Below are positions 1-11,512 of a stretch of 64,000 bases of DNA, piece by piece. Below the pieces are notes generated by a model, which worked only from the letters and a program-made list of their open reading frames with translations, was not told the DNA's origin and made no database searches. The position numbers and the translations under genes were made by a program. Every line of letters starts with the position of its first letter. Position 1 is the stretch's first letter. The stretch comes from Methylocystis sp. MJC1 (GTDB lineage: Bacteria > Pseudomonadota > Alphaproteobacteria > Rhizobiales > Beijerinckiaceae). The stretch covers positions 62,001 to 126,000 of the forward strand of contig NZ_CP107561.1 of assembly GCF_026427715.1 (NCBI RefSeq). Reading direction: 5' to 3'.

Positions 1-1
1 A

Positions 2-1864
2 AAGCGCGAGATGTGGGGCGAGATTGGCGCGGCGCGCGCGGCCATGGGCCAGCGGGTATTTATGTTTTCGCCTGGTTCAGCGGAATCGCATTGTTGGAAC
101 CCGCTCGATCTCGTCTCGCCTTGGCCGGAAACGGCGACTGATGTGGCCAACATCGCCCGAAGCCTAATTCCGACGCCGGCGACGGGAGACTCATATTGGG
201 CCGAAACCGCTCGGGGACTCTTCGCCGGCCTGTTGGGTTATGTCCTCGACAGCGACACGATGCGCGGACAGCGCACGATAAAATCCGGGCTTAAGATGAT
301 GAGCCGCGGTCGCAGCCTCGCGGCCGTCATGGCGGATATTCTGGTTGCCGAGCCGAATCTGAATGAGTTCGTCGCTGACAAATTTCGCCAGCACATAGGC
401 CGCGAAGAGAAGCAGCGCATGTCTTTCGAAGCGCACATCGTCACGGCGCTCGATGCCTGGAACAACAAGCTTGTGGAAGATGTGACGCGCCGCAGCGACT
501 TCAACATTGCGGAGCTGCGACGAAAGCCGTTCACGATCTTGATTGGCACGCCGGTTGGGAGTTTCGGCTCGGTTGAAGCGGTCGTCCGTCTTCTGGTGCA
601 GCAGGTGCATGACGTGCTGCTGAAGAGCCTTCCGGGACTCGACGAGCCGCACAAGCTTCTCTTGATGCTCGATGAATTTTACCAATTCGGGCGTATGCCC
701 GAAATCGTCGATCGCGCGCCGCTCGTCGCTGGCTATGGGTTCCAGATCGCGGTGATAGCGCAGGGCCTGACTCAATTGGACGTGCGCTACGGCAAGCCGA
801 CGCGAGACATGTTGGTCGGCAATATGGACGTGAAGGTTTTGATCGGCGTCGGCGACGAAACGACGGCTAAATACTGCTCGGAGGAAATCGGAAAGCACTA
901 CATTCGCCGCGAAGGCTGGGGGACTTCGATTGGCGGCGGGAGCCTGGTCGGCGGGGCTCCTCGCGCGAGTCGAACGACGCAAGGGCGGTGGGAGCTTGAG
1001 CCAATCATGGCCCCGGAAGCCCTTCGGCGGTTGGACAGCAACAAGTCGGTTCTGCTGGTGCGGGGCCAATACGCGGCGGTTTTGGACAAGATCAACTTCT
1101 TCACGGATGGCGGATACAAGCGCAAGGTCGCGGCGTCGGCGCCCTTCAGGGCTCAACTGAGCATGCCGGATGTAGGAGCTGACGGCCTATCGTCGGACTG
1201 GTCGGCCGATCCGGCAGCGACGATCGCTCCTGCCGCGCTTGGGGCGAAGCACGACGCGGCGTTTGCGCGCGTGATGGCGGCTGCCGAGGATATCTTCGTT
1301 GACGCCGAGCCATTCCGCAGGGCTTTCGTCGCAGCGATGAACGAAGCGAGCAATGGGAAGGTCGCAGCACTTTGCAAGCAGCTTCGAACTGAGCCTCAGT
1401 CGCTCGCCGCTCTGGAGAAGCCGCGCGGCTTCTCGATGCGACGCGCGGACCCGCCGGACGTTGTGACGAAATCGCTGCGAGCGGAAATAGTCGCCGCCCG
1501 AAATCTTCTCAATGCCGACCGCGCCGAAAGGGCGGGTGTTGCGGTTAACGTCACGCCTGGATCTGACGCTTTAAGGGGCGCTGCGCCTGTACTTCCCCCC
1601 GCTGATATGGCGCCACCGCCGCCACCTATCACCGTGGTGAGCGCCGGCGGCGAAGCGGAGAGGGCGCCCGAACCGGCGGATATGGTGGCGCTCGTTGCTG
1701 GCGTCAGCGCCGAATCCGCGGAATGGGTAGAGGATTTGAAGTCGGCGGCCGCATCGACTCTCGCGGGCGAGAAGCGGGCGGAGTTCGAAGCCGACGTGGC
1801 GCAGCTTGAAGCCGCGTCAGCGCTTTTCCAAGACACGCCGGATGATCTGCGCGAACTGCTGTGA
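2..1864 (+). CDS. traG: TraG/VirD4-family conjugative coupling protein (5' truncated)
   Basis: Type IV secretion coupling ATPase, the inner-membrane protein that links the relaxosome to the mating channel. The frame is open to the left window edge (codons Lys-Arg-Glu precede the first Met at 11), so the N-terminal membrane segments and Walker A motif lie outside. What is visible is the C-terminal part of a T4SS-DNA_transf domain: the NPLD motif near residue 30 counted from that Met, and Walker B LLLMLDEF with Asp-Glu at 221-222. A Pro/Ala-rich tail follows after about residue 520. It probably acts with the relaxase and TraK/L/M-like genes further right, from which it is separated by about 10 kb of cargo. 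Confidence 0.9.
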   Translation, partial: KREMWGEIGAARAAMGQRVFMFSPGSAESHCWNPLDLVSPWPETATDVANIARSLIPTPATGDSYWAETARGLFAGLLGYVLDSDTMRGQRTIKSGLKMMSRGRSLAAVMADILVAEPNLNEFVADKFRQHIGREEKQRMSFEAHIVTALDAWNNKLVEDVTRRSDFNIAELRRKPFTILIGTPVGSFGSVEAVVRLLVQQVHDVLLKSLPGLDEPHKLLLMLDEFYQFGRMPEIVDRAPLVAGYGFQIAVIAQGLTQLDVRYGKPTRDMLVGNMDVKVLIGVGDETTAKYCSEEIGKHYIRREGWGTSIGGGSLVGGAPRASRTTQGRWELEPIMAPEALRRLDSNKSVLLVRGQYAAVLDKINFFTDGGYKRKVAASAPFRAQLSMPDVGADGLSSDWSADPAATIAPAALGAKHDAAFARVMAAAEDIFVDAEPFRRAFVAAMNEASNGKVAALCKQLRTEPQSLAALEKPRGFSMRRADPPDVVTKSLRAEIVAARNLLNADRAERAGVAVNVTPGSDALRGAAPVLPPADMAPPPPPITVVSAGGEAERAPEPADMVALVAGVSAESAEWVEDLKSAAASTLAGEKRAEFEADVAQLEAASALFQDTPDDLRELL

Positions 1865-4360
<2,496 letters not shown>

Positions 4361-4565
4361 CGCCTGCGGAAAGACTCTCGAAGGCTTTCAAGCGGCGGGC
4401 TCCAACAGTGCGGTTTGGCGCGCGGCGGTTCCGTCATCGCGCACGAACTGGGATCTACCGTCGCACTGACGCCGATCCAGACAAGGCGCGTGCAGTTGGG
4501 GGCGATGCCATCCACGTTATCTATATGATCGAGGCTGCTCCGACGTAAGCAAGCGAATTTGAGCG

Positions 4566-5486
4566 ATGGCGACCATGTACGAGCGCTCCATCGTCGTGTT
4601 CGGCGGAACCGGGTTTCTCGGGCGCCGGGTGGTTTGGCATCTCCGTAAGGCTGGTTTTTTTGTTCGGATTGCGTCGAGGCATCCGGATCGGGGGCATAGG
4701 CTGTTTGGTTTTGATGATCCGCAACTTCATTCAGTCGATGCCAACATTCACGATGAGCAGTCAGTCGCCAATGCACTTGCTGGCGCTTACGGCGTTGTGA
4801 ATGCGGTCAGTCTTTACGTCGAGCATGGCCGCGAGACTTTTCATTCCGTGCATGTCGAGGCTGCTCAACGAGTGGCAGATCAAGCACGTCGAGCCAGAGT
4901 GGAGCGGCTCGCGCACGTTTCAGGAATCGGCTCCGATGCCGGCTCGTCATCGCTCTATATCCGCAAGCGTGGCGAAGGCGAACTGGCGGTTCGCGCCGCG
5001 TTTGCAGATGCAATTCTCATTCGCCCGGCGGTGATGTTCGGATTGGACGATTCATTTCTCACCGCCATCATCAAGCTCCTCGGCCGGCTTCCAATCTATC
5101 CGATGTTCTGGCGCGGTCTCACGAGACTGCAGCCCGCCTATGTGGAGGATGTGGCGGAAGCAATCGCTAGGGCGCTGGATCGCAAGGACGTGCATGCGAT
5201 CACCTTCGAATTTGGCGGTCCTCGCGTCTACTCTTATGAAGAATTGCTCAGAGTCGTTGCCCACGAAGCCAACCTCAAGCCCATGTTAGTTCCTATCCCA
5301 TATGCCGCTTGGCACACGCTGGCTTGGTTCGCGGAAATGCTCCCAAGCCCGCCCGTCACTCGCAATCAAGTAGAACTGATGCAGGTCGACACCGTGTCGT
5401 CGCCAGAGATGCCCGGATTTGAAGACCTCGGAATTTCGCCGCACTCGGTCGAGGAAATACTCCAGGAGATATTACGGGGTCACTGA
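4566..5486 (+). CDS. atypical SDR / NDUFA9-like NAD(P)-binding protein
   Basis: Extended or atypical short-chain dehydrogenase of the complex I NDUFA9-like type. The N-terminal Rossmann motif GGTGFLG is at residues 13-19. The region where a classical SDR has YxxxK reads YIRKR, so a normal catalytic Lys is not evident; this fits the NDUFA9-like group, which binds nucleotide without clear dehydrogenase chemistry. Length is 306 residues. An alternative start at Met4 (4575) is possible. It converges with the methyltransferase-like gene, leaving only 15 bp between the stops. Substrate unknown. Confidence 0.75.
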   Translation: MATMYERSIVVFGGTGFLGRRVVWHLRKAGFFVRIASRHPDRGHRLFGFDDPQLHSVDANIHDEQSVANALAGAYGVVNAVSLYVEHGRETFHSVHVEAAQRVADQARRARVERLAHVSGIGSDAGSSSLYIRKRGEGELAVRAAFADAILIRPAVMFGLDDSFLTAIIKLLGRLPIYPMFWRGLTRLQPAYVEDVAEAIARALDRKDVHAITFEFGGPRVYSYEELLRVVAHEANLKPMLVPIPYAAWHTLAWFAEMLPSPPVTRNQVELMQVDTVSSPEMPGFEDLGISPHSVEEILQEILRGH

Positions 5487-5501
5487 AGAAACGGCTTACG
5501 C

Positions 5502-6179
5502 CTACCAAACGAAGGGCGCCAACCGGTATCCGACCTTTTCCGTATAGGCGGCGTATTTAGGGAACCTTTCCGACAGCGCACGCTCCTCGAAGACCGAGCG
5601 GATGGCGAGCAGGATCACCAATAGGGGCACGAAGACGAGCCCATAAGACGAGCCGAGCAGCAGCGGCGTCCCGAGCAGGAAGAGGATCGCGCCGCCGTAC
5701 ATCGGATGGCGCACGATGGCGTAGGGGCCGGTCGTCACGATCCGCTGCCCGCGCTCCGCCTGTATCCGGACCACCGGCGCGGCGAAGGAGTTCTCCGCCA
5801 AGACGCGCCAGATGATCGCGTAGGACACCAAGATGCATACGGCGCCCGCCGCTTCAGCCCACACGGGCATGACGGTCGCTCGCCAACGGACGGCATCGAG
5901 CCCCATGACGACGAAGGCCCCCAGATAGAGTGCGAAGAACAGCGACAGGATTGCCTTGTCCCACGCCGGCTGGCCGGCTTGGAAGGGCGAGGACAGCCGC
6001 TCCCTCAAGAGACCAGGATCGTGTCGCGCGAACCAAAGCCCCGCGGCCGCGCCGACGCCTCCAATGATGCCCAAGAATATCCAAGCCTCCGGCCATGCCG
6101 TCGTGCCGGCCGGCACAAAAAGGAGGGCGGCCATCGCCGACAACCAGATGGATGTTTGGAGGAAAAAGCGGATCAGCAT
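5502..6179 (-). CDS. isoprenylcysteine carboxyl methyltransferase-like membrane protein
   Basis: About 225 residues with five or six hydrophobic segments. The C-terminal signature GPYAIVRHPMYGG, followed by EERAL and FPKYAAYTEKV, is typical of the ICMT/PEMT membrane methyltransferase fold, which uses S-adenosylmethionine. The frame extends upstream to a TTG at 6224, but the ATG at 6179 begins directly before the first membrane helix and is preferred. In bacteria the substrate of these proteins is generally unknown. The gene faces the SDR and stands apart from the small membrane protein upstream. Confidence 0.75.
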   Translation of the reverse strand: MLIRFFLQTSIWLSAMAALLFVPAGTTAWPEAWIFLGIIGGVGAAAGLWFARHDPGLLRERLSSPFQAGQPAWDKAILSLFFALYLGAFVVMGLDAVRWRATVMPVWAEAAGAVCILVSYAIIWRVLAENSFAAPVVRIQAERGQRIVTTGPYAIVRHPMYGGAILFLLGTPLLLGSSYGLVFVPLLVILLAIRSVFEERALSERFPKYAAYTEKVGYRLAPFVW

Positions 6180-6390
6180 CCGTTGAACCCCATAGCTGCG
6201 CGACAAGACGTGGAGCAACGCCAAGACGCCACTGCGGCAATGGACGGCGAGCCTCGCGACCCTTCGCTAGTATACCTTTTAGAAATTGCGCCCAGCGGTT
6301 TTCGGGGCGAACGAAGAGGACGCATGGCGAGTCCAAGGCGTTCGAGATCGAACGGGATCGTCAGCAAACTGAACCCCGTGTCCGCCGCCC

Positions 6391-6789
6391 TCAATCGCGA
6401 CGATAGGCCTTATAGGATAGCAAGCCGCCGACGATCAGAAAGACGGCGCCGAACACGGGCAGCACGACGTGTATGGCTGGCCCGGCGGCGGCCTGCGCTG
6501 CGATCCCCGCCAACCGCGTGGGGAAGACCATGCGGACGAAGCCGATGATCACGGACAGCCATCCAAAAATGGTGATCAGCACCGGCCAGCCTACGGTCCA
6601 GCGGGTGTGGAAGTAGACGATCGCCACACCGGGCACGAAGGCGGCGAAGCCGGAGAGGACGATCAGCATCGGGATCTTGGACATCTCCTCGATCATGCCC
6701 GGCATCGCGTCCAAGTTGAGGAGGATCATGAGGGCCGTTGCGACGAGCGTCGGCCCCATCAGGGCGGCGATGGTCTTTGATGCCGTCAT
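6391..6789 (-). CDS. small four-helix membrane protein
   Basis: 132 residues with four hydrophobic segments (roughly residues 8-27, 40-60, 68-90 and 103-125). A good ribosome-binding site, AAGGA, stands 4 bases before the ATG. No catalytic motif was recognised. It is transcribed in the same direction as the ICMT-like gene, with a gap of about 210 bp. Function unknown. Confidence 0.6.
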   Translation of the reverse strand: MTASKTIAALMGPTLVATALMILLNLDAMPGMIEEMSKIPMLIVLSGFAAFVPGVAIVYFHTRWTVGWPVLITIFGWLSVIIGFVRMVFPTRLAGIAAQAAAGPAIHVVLPVFGAVFLIVGGLLSYKAYRRD

Positions 6790-6811
6790 GATTATCCTTT
6801 CGTCGTCCTGA

Positions 6812-6973
6812 TCAGTTGCGCGTCCGCCCCTTGTGGACGCGCCCCTTGCTCGCCGGTCGCTCCTTCTTCGATCTCGGCATCAGCGCACGTTGCGACGCTT
6901 GCTTGGCACGCCCGGCTCGCGCCGCGCGCGTCGGAATCGCGCGTCCGAATTTTAGCTCTCCGGGCTTGGTCAT
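6812..6973 (-). CDS. possible 53-residue basic protein
   Basis: Short frame starting MTKPGELKFGRAIP and very rich in Arg and Lys. It could be a small nucleic-acid-binding protein or chance coding potential in GC-rich DNA. The ribosome-binding site is weak. The rest of 6790-7160 holds no other supported gene. Confidence 0.25.
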   Translation of the reverse strand: MTKPGELKFGRAIPTRAARAGRAKQASQRALMPRSKKERPASKGRVHKGRTRN

Positions 6974-7162
6974 CTCGCACACCCAACCGTGTTCCATGGC
7001 AGAGATGTGGTGACAGGGGGCAGGCTTTTCATCGGGCCGCGCGTCGTCGGAGGAAGGAAGGCGGCAGAATGACGCAAATTCGACCTCCGAATTGCTCTGG
7101 TCAGGACGTAGTGGCGGCCTTGTCTCGCGAGGGATGCCGCCCCGTCCTGATCCACGACCAAG

Positions 7163-7191
7163 TTGACAAATGTGATATGTTATAACATATC
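7163..7191 (+). promoter_or_regulatory. probable promoter of the TonB-receptor gene
   Basis: A consensus -35 hexamer TTGACA lies at 7163-7168. With a 17-bp spacer the -10 would be CATATC at 7186-7191. The Zur-box-like palindrome covers the spacer and -10, as expected for a repressor-controlled promoter. The gene starts at 7225. Confidence 0.55.
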
Positions 7192-7192
7192 A
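7173..7192. promoter_or_regulatory. Zur-box-like 20-bp perfect palindrome
   Basis: TGATATGTTATAACATATCA is its own reverse complement over all 20 bases. Its core ATGTTATAACAT matches the family of Zur operators (ATGTTATA half sites). It overlaps the candidate -10 of the TonB-receptor promoter, and a Zur-like gene ends the same cluster. Inference: zinc-loaded Zur represses the receptor and binding-protein genes. Confidence 0.75.
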
Positions 7193-7224
7193 TTTGTCCG
7201 CCGTTCGAAACGCGGGGGCATCCC

Positions 7225-9456
7225 ATGAAGATGACGCACACGATGTACGCAGCCGCTATCGTCGCGGCGACCACAGCGGGATTTGCCGAAGGGGCCGCAG
7301 CGCAGCAGAGTTTGCCGACGATCGAGGTCGGCGCCGCTCACAGGACGCGCGTCGTCATTCACACTAAGCCGCATGGAGTTCCTCCAACGCGCCGGGTGGC
7401 CGCCGCCTCGGTTCCCCCCGCTGCCCGCGAAGCTCCCCCGGCGCCCGTTCCTGCGGCTCAGCCCGCGGAGCTGCCAAGCAAAGAAAGGCTCGATCGCCTC
7501 CAGCCCAAGATCGGCGTCAACGACTATTCCTTGAATCGAGCGGCGATCGAAGCACTCCCGCAGGGCGACCAGACGCCGCTGGACAAGGTGCTGCTGCAGA
7601 CGCCGGGCGTGGCGCAGGACTCGGCCGCAAGCGGCAATTTGCACGTCCGCAACGAGCACGCCAATCTCCAATACCGAGTGAACGGCATTTTGCTGCCGGA
7701 CGGCGTCTCCGGCTTCGGGCAAGTGATGGAGACCGGCTTCATCGGCTCAATGTCGCTCGTCACCGGCGCGCTGCCGGCCCAATACGGCCTGCGGACGGCT
7801 GGCCTTGTCGACATCGTTTCGCGCGAACCATCCGCAACGCCCGGCGGCAGCGTCACGATGTACGGCGGCAGCCACGGAACCGGTCAGACCTACTTCGAAT
7901 ATGGCGCAAAGAGCGGACAGTGGGAGGTTTTCGCCACGGGTCGCCTGATCCGCAACAATCTCGGCATTGAAAATCCAACGCCGAGCCATGAAGCGATCCA
8001 CGACATCACCGAGCAGGGACGGTTCTTCGGCTACGCGTCCTATGCGATCAACGACGCGACCAAGCTGAGCTACATCACCGGAACCTCGGTCGCCAATTTC
8101 CACATTCCCGATAATCCCAATCAGCAACCGCAATTCCAAGCCTTCGGCATAAGCTGGTTCGACTCCTCCAAACTCAATGAGATTCAAGACGAACGCACCT
8201 TTTACAATGTGATTGCCTTGACGCACTCTTCCGGCGCCGTCGACACGCAGCTCTCCTATTTCTCACGCTACTCGACGCTGCATTTCGTCCCCGACCAGAT
8301 CGGCGATCTGGTCTTCAACGGCGTCGCCTCCGACGTCTATCGCGCGAGCCTCGTCAACGGCCTGCAAGGGGACGGCGCCTATCGAACCGGCGAGGGCCAC
8401 ACTTTGCGCGCCGGCTTTACCGTCAGCGGCGAGAAGACGCATGTCGTGACCAACTCGACCCTCGAGCCGCTCGACATGAACGGCAATTCGATAGACGCGC
8501 CCCACGGCGTCTATGATTCCAGCGCCAAGGTCGGCTGGATCGCGGGCGTTTATGCGCAGGACGAATGGAAGCTCGCCGACCGGCTGACGCTGAACGGCGG
8601 ATTGCGCTTCGACCAGATTTGGCAGTTCGTCGAGACGAACCAGGTGAGCCCGCGCGCGTCGATCGTTTTCAAGCCCACGGACGACACAACCCTTCATGGC
8701 GGTTATGCGCGCAACTTCACGCCGCCGCCGCAGGCGTTGGCGTCGCCCACGAACCTTCTCCTCTACAACAACACGACGCAGGCGCCTGCGATCCCGTTCT
8801 CGAGTCCCGTCCGTCCCGAGCGCGCGCATTATTTCGACGTCGGCGCGACGCAGAAGCTGACGCGGCAGTTCGAGGTCGGGCTGGACTTTTACTACAAGCG
8901 CGCCCGCAACCTCATCGACGACGGCCAGTTCGGGCAGGCCCTGGCGTTGACGGCCTTCAACTATGATCGTGCCTACAACAGCGGCGTCGAATTCAAATCC
9001 AAACTCGAGAGCGGGGATTTCCGCGCCTACGCGAATCTCGCTTGGGCGCGCCAGCGCGCGACGCAGTGGATATCGAACCAGTTTCTGTTCGCTCCCGACG
9101 ACTTCACTTATGTCGCAAACCATTACATCTACACCGACCACGCGCAGACCTGGACGGGCTCGGCGGGCGCGTCCTACGTCTTGTGGGGCGTTCGAGGCTC
9201 GGTGGACATGATCTACGGCAGCGGCTTGCGGAGCGGCTTCGCCAACACCACGCATGTCTCGCCGTACACGCAGGTGAACTTGGGGCTCTCGCGCGAGATC
9301 GGCATGGTGTTCGACAAGCCGCTGACGCTGCGCTTTGACGTCGTCAACCTTCTCGACCACGCCTATGAGCTGCGCAATGGTTCGGGCATCGGCGTCTTCG
9401 CCCCGCAGTTCGGGCCGCGCCGCGGATTTTTCGTCGGCCTGAAACAGGCCTTTTGA
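7225..9456 (+). CDS. TonB-dependent outer-membrane receptor, probably for zinc
   Basis: 743 residues. A signal peptide ends near residue 27 (AAA-QQ). A Pro/Ala-rich linker and a TonB-box-like region follow, then the plug (about residues 95-200, with a carboxy motif TAGLVDIVSRE). The beta-barrel runs to the C-terminal aromatic residue (LKQAF). TonB-dependent receptors import scarce ligands through the outer membrane using proton-motive force from TonB-ExbBD, which is not encoded here. The Zur-box-like palindrome upstream and the ZnuA-like and Zur genes downstream suggest a ZnuD-type role in zinc uptake. The ligand is inferred from context only. Confidence 0.85.
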   Translation: MKMTHTMYAAAIVAATTAGFAEGAAAQQSLPTIEVGAAHRTRVVIHTKPHGVPPTRRVAAASVPPAAREAPPAPVPAAQPAELPSKERLDRLQPKIGVNDYSLNRAAIEALPQGDQTPLDKVLLQTPGVAQDSAASGNLHVRNEHANLQYRVNGILLPDGVSGFGQVMETGFIGSMSLVTGALPAQYGLRTAGLVDIVSREPSATPGGSVTMYGGSHGTGQTYFEYGAKSGQWEVFATGRLIRNNLGIENPTPSHEAIHDITEQGRFFGYASYAINDATKLSYITGTSVANFHIPDNPNQQPQFQAFGISWFDSSKLNEIQDERTFYNVIALTHSSGAVDTQLSYFSRYSTLHFVPDQIGDLVFNGVASDVYRASLVNGLQGDGAYRTGEGHTLRAGFTVSGEKTHVVTNSTLEPLDMNGNSIDAPHGVYDSSAKVGWIAGVYAQDEWKLADRLTLNGGLRFDQIWQFVETNQVSPRASIVFKPTDDTTLHGGYARNFTPPPQALASPTNLLLYNNTTQAPAIPFSSPVRPERAHYFDVGATQKLTRQFEVGLDFYYKRARNLIDDGQFGQALALTAFNYDRAYNSGVEFKSKLESGDFRAYANLAWARQRATQWISNQFLFAPDDFTYVANHYIYTDHAQTWTGSAGASYVLWGVRGSVDMIYGSGLRSGFANTTHVSPYTQVNLGLSREIGMVFDKPLTLRFDVVNLLDHAYELRNGSGIGVFAPQFGPRRGFFVGLKQAF

Positions 9457-9507
9457 AACTTCGTTGCGCCCGTTTCACGGGGCGGAAATCAAGGAGGGAT
9501 AACGCCA

Positions 9508-10386
9508 ATGTGGACGCGTCGCGCTTTCATCGCCGCCGTCGGCCTCACGCCCGCGGCTTTCGCCTTCGCCGCGGAAACGCCGCTCCCCATCGTCGCGAGC
9601 TTCTCCATCCTCGGCGATTTCGCGCACCAAGTGGGCGGCGCCCGCATCGATCTCACGACCATCGTCGGCCCCAATGGCGACGCCCACGTCTACGAGCCGA
9701 CGCCGCGTGACGGACAGGCGCTCGCCAAGGCCCGACTGGTCTTCGTGAACGGCCTCGGCTTCGAAGGATGGATGGATCGGCTGATCGCCGCCTCGAGGAC
9801 CAAGGCCTTGGTCGTGACGGTCAGCAAATCAATGGCGATCCGGCAGGGCGAGGAAGGCGGCGCCGATCCGCACGCTTGGCAAGATGTGTCCAACGCGCAA
9901 ATCTATGTCGCGAACATCCGCGACGCGCTGATCGCCGCCGACCCGGCGAGGGCCGAAGCCTACCGCGCAGCCGCCGGGGTCTATTCCGCGAAGCTCGCCG
10001 CTCTCGACCAAGAGATCTCACGCGCCATCTCGAGCATTCCCAAAGAGCGCAGGCGCATCGTATCGACCCATGACGCCTTCGGCTATTTTTCGGCGCGCTA
10101 CGGCCTCGAATTCATTGCGCCCGAGGGCGTTTCCACCGAGGCGGAAGCGAGCGCGCGCGACATCGCCCGCATCATCGACGCGATTAAGCAGCACAAGGTC
10201 GCCGCCGTCTTCCTTGAGAACATCGCGGACCCGCGTCTCACGCAGAGCATCGCAGCACAGACTGGAGCGAAGGTCGGCGGCACGCTTTATTCCGACGCGC
10301 TCTCCGAGGTGAACGGGCCGGCGCCAACCTACATCGACATGATGCGCCACAACGTGAGGGAATTGACCAAGGCTCTGGCGTCGTAG
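9508..10386 (+). CDS. ZnuA-like metal ABC transporter substrate-binding protein
   Basis: Cluster A-I (cluster 9) periplasmic metal-binding protein of 292 residues with an N-terminal signal peptide ending near residue 22. The likely metal ligands are His60 (GDAHVYEPTP), His122 (DPHAW), His188 (STHDAFGYF) and Asp263 (YSDALSE). The His-rich loop of classical ZnuA is replaced by a short acidic stretch (RQGEEGGAD), so zinc versus manganese cannot be settled by sequence. No permease or ATPase gene is adjacent; it may use a ZnuBC encoded elsewhere. It follows the receptor gene by 51 bp, probably in one transcript under the Zur box. Confidence 0.88.
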   Translation: MWTRRAFIAAVGLTPAAFAFAAETPLPIVASFSILGDFAHQVGGARIDLTTIVGPNGDAHVYEPTPRDGQALAKARLVFVNGLGFEGWMDRLIAASRTKALVVTVSKSMAIRQGEEGGADPHAWQDVSNAQIYVANIRDALIAADPARAEAYRAAAGVYSAKLAALDQEISRAISSIPKERRRIVSTHDAFGYFSARYGLEFIAPEGVSTEAEASARDIARIIDAIKQHKVAAVFLENIADPRLTQSIAAQTGAKVGGTLYSDALSEVNGPAPTYIDMMRHNVRELTKALAS

Positions 10387-10430
10387 ACAGCCCTCATCGT
10401 CAGCGAATCTGGTCGACGGCGCCGCCTCGG

Positions 10431-10449
10431 GTAATGGTTTAACATTTAC
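10431..10449. promoter_or_regulatory. second Zur-box-like imperfect palindrome
   Basis: GTAATGGTTTAACATTTAC is symmetric at most positions (GTAA..GTT..AAC..TTAC) and resembles the alphaproteobacterial Zur operator pattern GTAATGT-ATAACATTAC. It lies 34 bp before the zur-like gene, so autoregulation is likely. Confidence 0.55.
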
Positions 10450-10483
10450 AGAGCGGGCTAGGTAGTAAGCGAGGCAAGGTCGG

Positions 10484-10900
10484 ATGCGACAGGCAGGTGG
10501 CAATGCGAGAAGAATTCTGAACACGCTGCAAGCGGCGGAGCGACCGCTTAGCGCCTACGATATCATCGAAGCGATTCGACCCCAGGTCGTCGCGGCTCCG
10601 ACCACTGTCTATAGAGCACTCAACAAGCTCGTGTCGGAGGGCAAAGCGCATCGTGTCGAATCCCTCAACGCCTTCGTCGCGTGCCGCCATCCCGGATGCC
10701 ATGGGCAGGAGCAGGACCATGCGGCGGCGGTTTGCTTCGCCATTTGCGACAACTGCGGCGGGATCGAAGAAGTCGTTATCCCGGTGATCGTGGAAAGCTT
10801 GGCGACCGATCTTTCTGCCCTGTCCTTCTCTCTCCGTGCGCTCAGTATCGAAGCGCGAGGTCTCTGCGCCGGATGTCGGCATGAGAACCCGACGGCGTGA
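10484..10900 (+). CDS. zur: Fur-family regulator, probably Zur
   Basis: 138-residue Fur superfamily repressor. The N-terminal winged helix carries TTVYRALNKLVSEG (about residues 40-54). The C-terminal half carries the structural zinc pairs Cys88/Cys91 (ICDNC) and Cys128/Cys131 (LCAGC), the pattern usual in Zur. The context (ZnuA-like protein, metal-type TonB receptor, two Zur-box-like palindromes) makes zinc the likely co-repressor. It closes the metal cluster and probably has its own promoter at the 10431 palindrome. Confidence 0.85.
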   Translation: MRQAGGNARRILNTLQAAERPLSAYDIIEAIRPQVVAAPTTVYRALNKLVSEGKAHRVESLNAFVACRHPGCHGQEQDHAAAVCFAICDNCGGIEEVVIPVIVESLATDLSALSFSLRALSIEARGLCAGCRHENPTA

Positions 10901-11026
10901 TCGATCACCGCGTCGCCGCCCGTCGCCATCGTCACCTGATCGTCGCCCCGCGTTCTTGGGCGAAACGGATTTGACTTCGGCCTATCGCGAATGTCGGCTC
11001 TTGACCTTCGCCCTTCGCCAGCAATG

Positions 11027-11401
11027 TCAACCGATTGGCCTCAGCGCTTGCTTTGCTCCTGCGGAATAATCGGTCAGCCATCCGACCGCCACGATCACCA
11101 GCCCCATGAATAGGTAAAGGCCAAATGCCGAGCTGTTGCTTGAAAAATTGGGCAAGAACGCGATGAGAACCAATGCCGGGCCAACGATTCGTTCGATCCA
11201 CCCGTGAATCGAGAATGGCAGCCAAGGACGCCAGCCTAGCGGGAAATCAGTTACCAGCGTGAGCGCCAGATGCACCCCTGCTAGCGTCCAAGATAACAAC
11301 GCCGGCAAGCCGTCGAGTCCCAAAAGCTTTGGTGCGGCCAGAAACACGACGACCGTCAGGTAGTCCAAATAGCCGTGTATGGTTGGCGTGATGGGCTTCA
11401 T
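11027..11401 (-). CDS. small integral membrane protein (SPW-repeat-like)
   Basis: About 124 residues with four membrane segments. It begins MKPITPTIHGYLDY and contains FSIHGWIERIVGPAL, reminiscent of SPW-repeat or DUF membrane proteins. The start at 11401 has a good GGAG ribosome-binding site; codons upstream of it lie in an Arg-rich tail unlikely to be translated. A perfect palindrome at 11481-11496 lies about 80 bp upstream and next to a Crp/Fnr gene on the same strand, so control by that regulator is likely. Function unknown. Confidence 0.65.
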   Translation of the reverse strand: MKPITPTIHGYLDYLTVVVFLAAPKLLGLDGLPALLSWTLAGVHLALTLVTDFPLGWRPWLPFSIHGWIERIVGPALVLIAFLPNFSSNSSAFGLYLFMGLVIVAVGWLTDYSAGAKQALRPIG

Positions 11402-11480
11402 GAGCGTTCTCCGTCTCGATCGCGGCCTTGGTGTCATAGCCGCGCAAGGCAGGAACCTACGCCTCCGCAACACGCAAGTC

Positions 11481-11496
11481 TGTAATCGAGATTACA
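11481..11496. promoter_or_regulatory. 16-bp perfect palindrome, candidate Crp/Fnr-type operator
   Basis: TGTAATCGAGATTACA has two perfect 7-bp arms around a 2-bp centre. It lies between the end of the Crp/Fnr gene and the start of the membrane-protein gene, which both read leftward. Size and symmetry fit a Crp/Fnr dimer site, although it matches neither TGTGA-N6-TCACA nor TTGAT-N4-ATCAA exactly. Confidence 0.55.
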
Positions 11497-11512
11497 AAGC
11501 GGTCCGGCTTGA

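Noticed and set aside
5706..6548. 280-codon plus-strand frame opposite the ICMT-like and small membrane-protein genes
   Set aside because: Composition is Arg/Pro-rich and it covers two real minus-strand membrane proteins and their gap.
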